From NCBI RefSeq assembly GCF_000284375.1, contig NC_017249.1, forward strand, positions 3,884,001 through 3,948,000: a stretch of 64,000 nt of DNA. The letters run 5' to 3'. This document shows positions 63,200 to 64,000 of this stretch, piece after piece. Position numbers and translations under genes: made by a program. Numbering within the stretch: the first letter of the stretch is position 1; each line of letters starts with the position of its first letter. The DNA comes from Bradyrhizobium japonicum USDA 6. Lineage in GTDB: Bacteria > Pseudomonadota > Alphaproteobacteria > Rhizobiales > Xanthobacteraceae. The notes under the pieces were generated by a model. It had not been told where the DNA came from. It did no database searches and worked only from the letters and a program-made list of their open reading frames with translations.

Positions 63200-64000
63200 T
63201 CAATAGGTCCGTGCCTTCTTGCAAGGCGCGTAGAACGTGCCGTTGCCGGCGACGACCCGCTCGAGGCATTGACGGGGATCGGTGATCTCGCCGTCGACCT
63301 GGAAATAATAGGCCTGCGATCCCAGGCTCAGGACGTAATGTCCCGGCGCAAGCTCGAGCCCTGAATCGCCGGTGTGAAGCTCGTACATCTCGGGCTTCCC
63401 CGGGATCGGCGACACCCGGAACGGATAGGAGAAGTTTCGGATCACCCCGACATCTTCTCCGCCGCCCAGATTTTTGCCTGCAGCGTCGGTCGAAAACTCC
63501 CTGGCGATCTTCGCGACGACCCGAACCTCGACGCGCTCCGGGATCACGTTCGCGGCGTCACGCCGAAACACGATGAATTTGACGCGGCCGTTCGGCAGAT
63601 GCGGACGATCGGGCTTCTTGAACTCCGGTGAAATCGCGATGCGCATGTCCGGCGCCATCACGCCGGTCGCATTCAACTCCGCCAGCGATTTGTCGTCGAT
63701 CAATGCGTAGATGCCGTAGTCGGTTGGCAATACGCGCGTCGGGGGAGGCGGGGCAGGGGTGACCAACTCCGGCTTGGCGACCGTGATCGTCGTCTCCGGC
63801 TTGGGCAATACCTGCGCGATCTCCTGGGCCTGGGACGAAATCTGCCGGCGCAGCGCGGCGATGTTGTCTCGCTGCGAGACGATCAGGATGACTGCGCCAA
63901 CGGCAAGCAGGATGGCCGCCGTACGCTTGATCACCGGTAGGAGCGGGCCCGAGATCGCAGGCAGCTTGCTGCGGGATATCTCGATCCTCGATCGCAAAAC
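63200..64000 (-). CDS. Hypothetical membrane-anchored protein, probably 5' truncated by window edge
   Basis: The frame is open to the right edge, and only a TTG (63995-63997) is available as a start inside the window, so the true start may lie outside. About 265 residues are visible: a basic segment, one membrane helix (about residues 24-42), a short coiled coil (DNIAALRRQISSQAQEIAQV), a Pro-rich linker and a beta-rich C-terminal domain with two late Cys (QCLERVV, PCKKA). No family is recognised. It is convergent with the DUF2147 gene. Confidence 0.7.
   Translation of the reverse strand, partial: VLRSRIEISRSKLPAISGPLLPVIKRTAAILLAVGAVILIVSQRDNIAALRRQISSQAQEIAQVLPKPETTITVAKPELVTPAPPPPTRVLPTDYGIYALIDDKSLAELNATGVMAPDMRIAISPEFKKPDRPHLPNGRVKFIVFRRDAANVIPERVEVRVVAKIAREFSTDAAGKNLGGGEDVGVIRNFSYPFRVSPIPGKPEMYELHTGDSGLELAPGHYVLSLGSQAYYFQVDGEITDPRQCLERVVAGNGTFYAPCKKARTY

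Overview
The window is 64 kb of high-GC alphaproteobacterial chromosome. It looks like Bradyrhizobium or a close relative in the Nitrobacteraceae. The pointers are: lipid A diamino-sugar genes (GnnA/GnnB type), a polar-growth GPR/RgsE-type giant coiled-coil protein with a CtrA-type box upstream, two DUF1127 small proteins, an MctP-type monocarboxylate permease beside a CrbS/CrbR-type sensor pair, and several dispersed extragenic palindromes. I see no rRNA, tRNA, CRISPR array, integrase or insertion sequence. Layout: 0-14.95 kb is a cell-envelope polysaccharide region. It holds hldE (5' end outside the window), an O-antigen ligase, a WbpM-type 4,6-dehydratase, a GT4 glycosyltransferase and a 4-reductase-like SDR. 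Convergent to these are a WecA/WbpL-type initiating phosphotransferase and an LPG-synthase/flippase-like membrane protein. Then come a UDP-glucuronate 4-epimerase-like enzyme, a ManC-type mannose-1-P guanylyltransferase, the GnnA/GnnB-like pair and murJ. Together these supply activated sugars, start O-chain synthesis on undecaprenyl phosphate and ligate the O-chain to the LPS core. 15-31.5 kb is mixed accessory sequence: a large LuxR-family ATPase regulator, a frameshifted secreted alpha/beta hydrolase, DUF1127 proteins, a solitary CoxL-type molybdoenzyme subunit, cytochromes c, a cystathionine gamma-synthase-like enzyme, a winged-helix/TPR regulator, a CHRD protein, and a low-GC two-gene island. 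That island encodes a zinc metallopeptidase with an extra N-terminal domain and a frameshifted DUF900 hydrolase. 31.6-44.5 kb holds an AsnC-type ligand-binding protein, thiD, an LpxH-like phosphoesterase with a GT4 glycosyltransferase, a threonine dehydratase, a secreted caspase-like protein with a complex promoter region, a frameshifted Na/Pi cotransporter, hypothetical genes, an MFS transporter and a dipeptide/NAc-amino-acid epimerase. 44.6-47.4 kb is an mlaE-mlaF-mlaD phospholipid transport operon. 47.6-53.6 kb is DUF3311-mctP-crbS-crbR. 53.7-60.2 kb is the giant GPR-like gene and a divergent Hpt phosphotransfer protein. 60.3-64 kb holds a 2Fe-2S ferredoxin, a thioesterase, a TrxR-like ferredoxin-NADP reductase, a DUF2147 protein and a truncated membrane protein. 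Three genes (18.0, 28.6-30.1 and 38.3-39.9 kb) are each broken by what looks like one missing base in a C/G homopolymer. The shared pattern suggests sequencing or assembly errors rather than three independent pseudogenes. The most interesting candidates are the metallopeptidase/DUF900 island, the caspase gene with its dyad-rich promoter, the CtrA-type box at the GPR/Hpt intergenic region, and the self-contained monocarboxylate sensing and uptake module.
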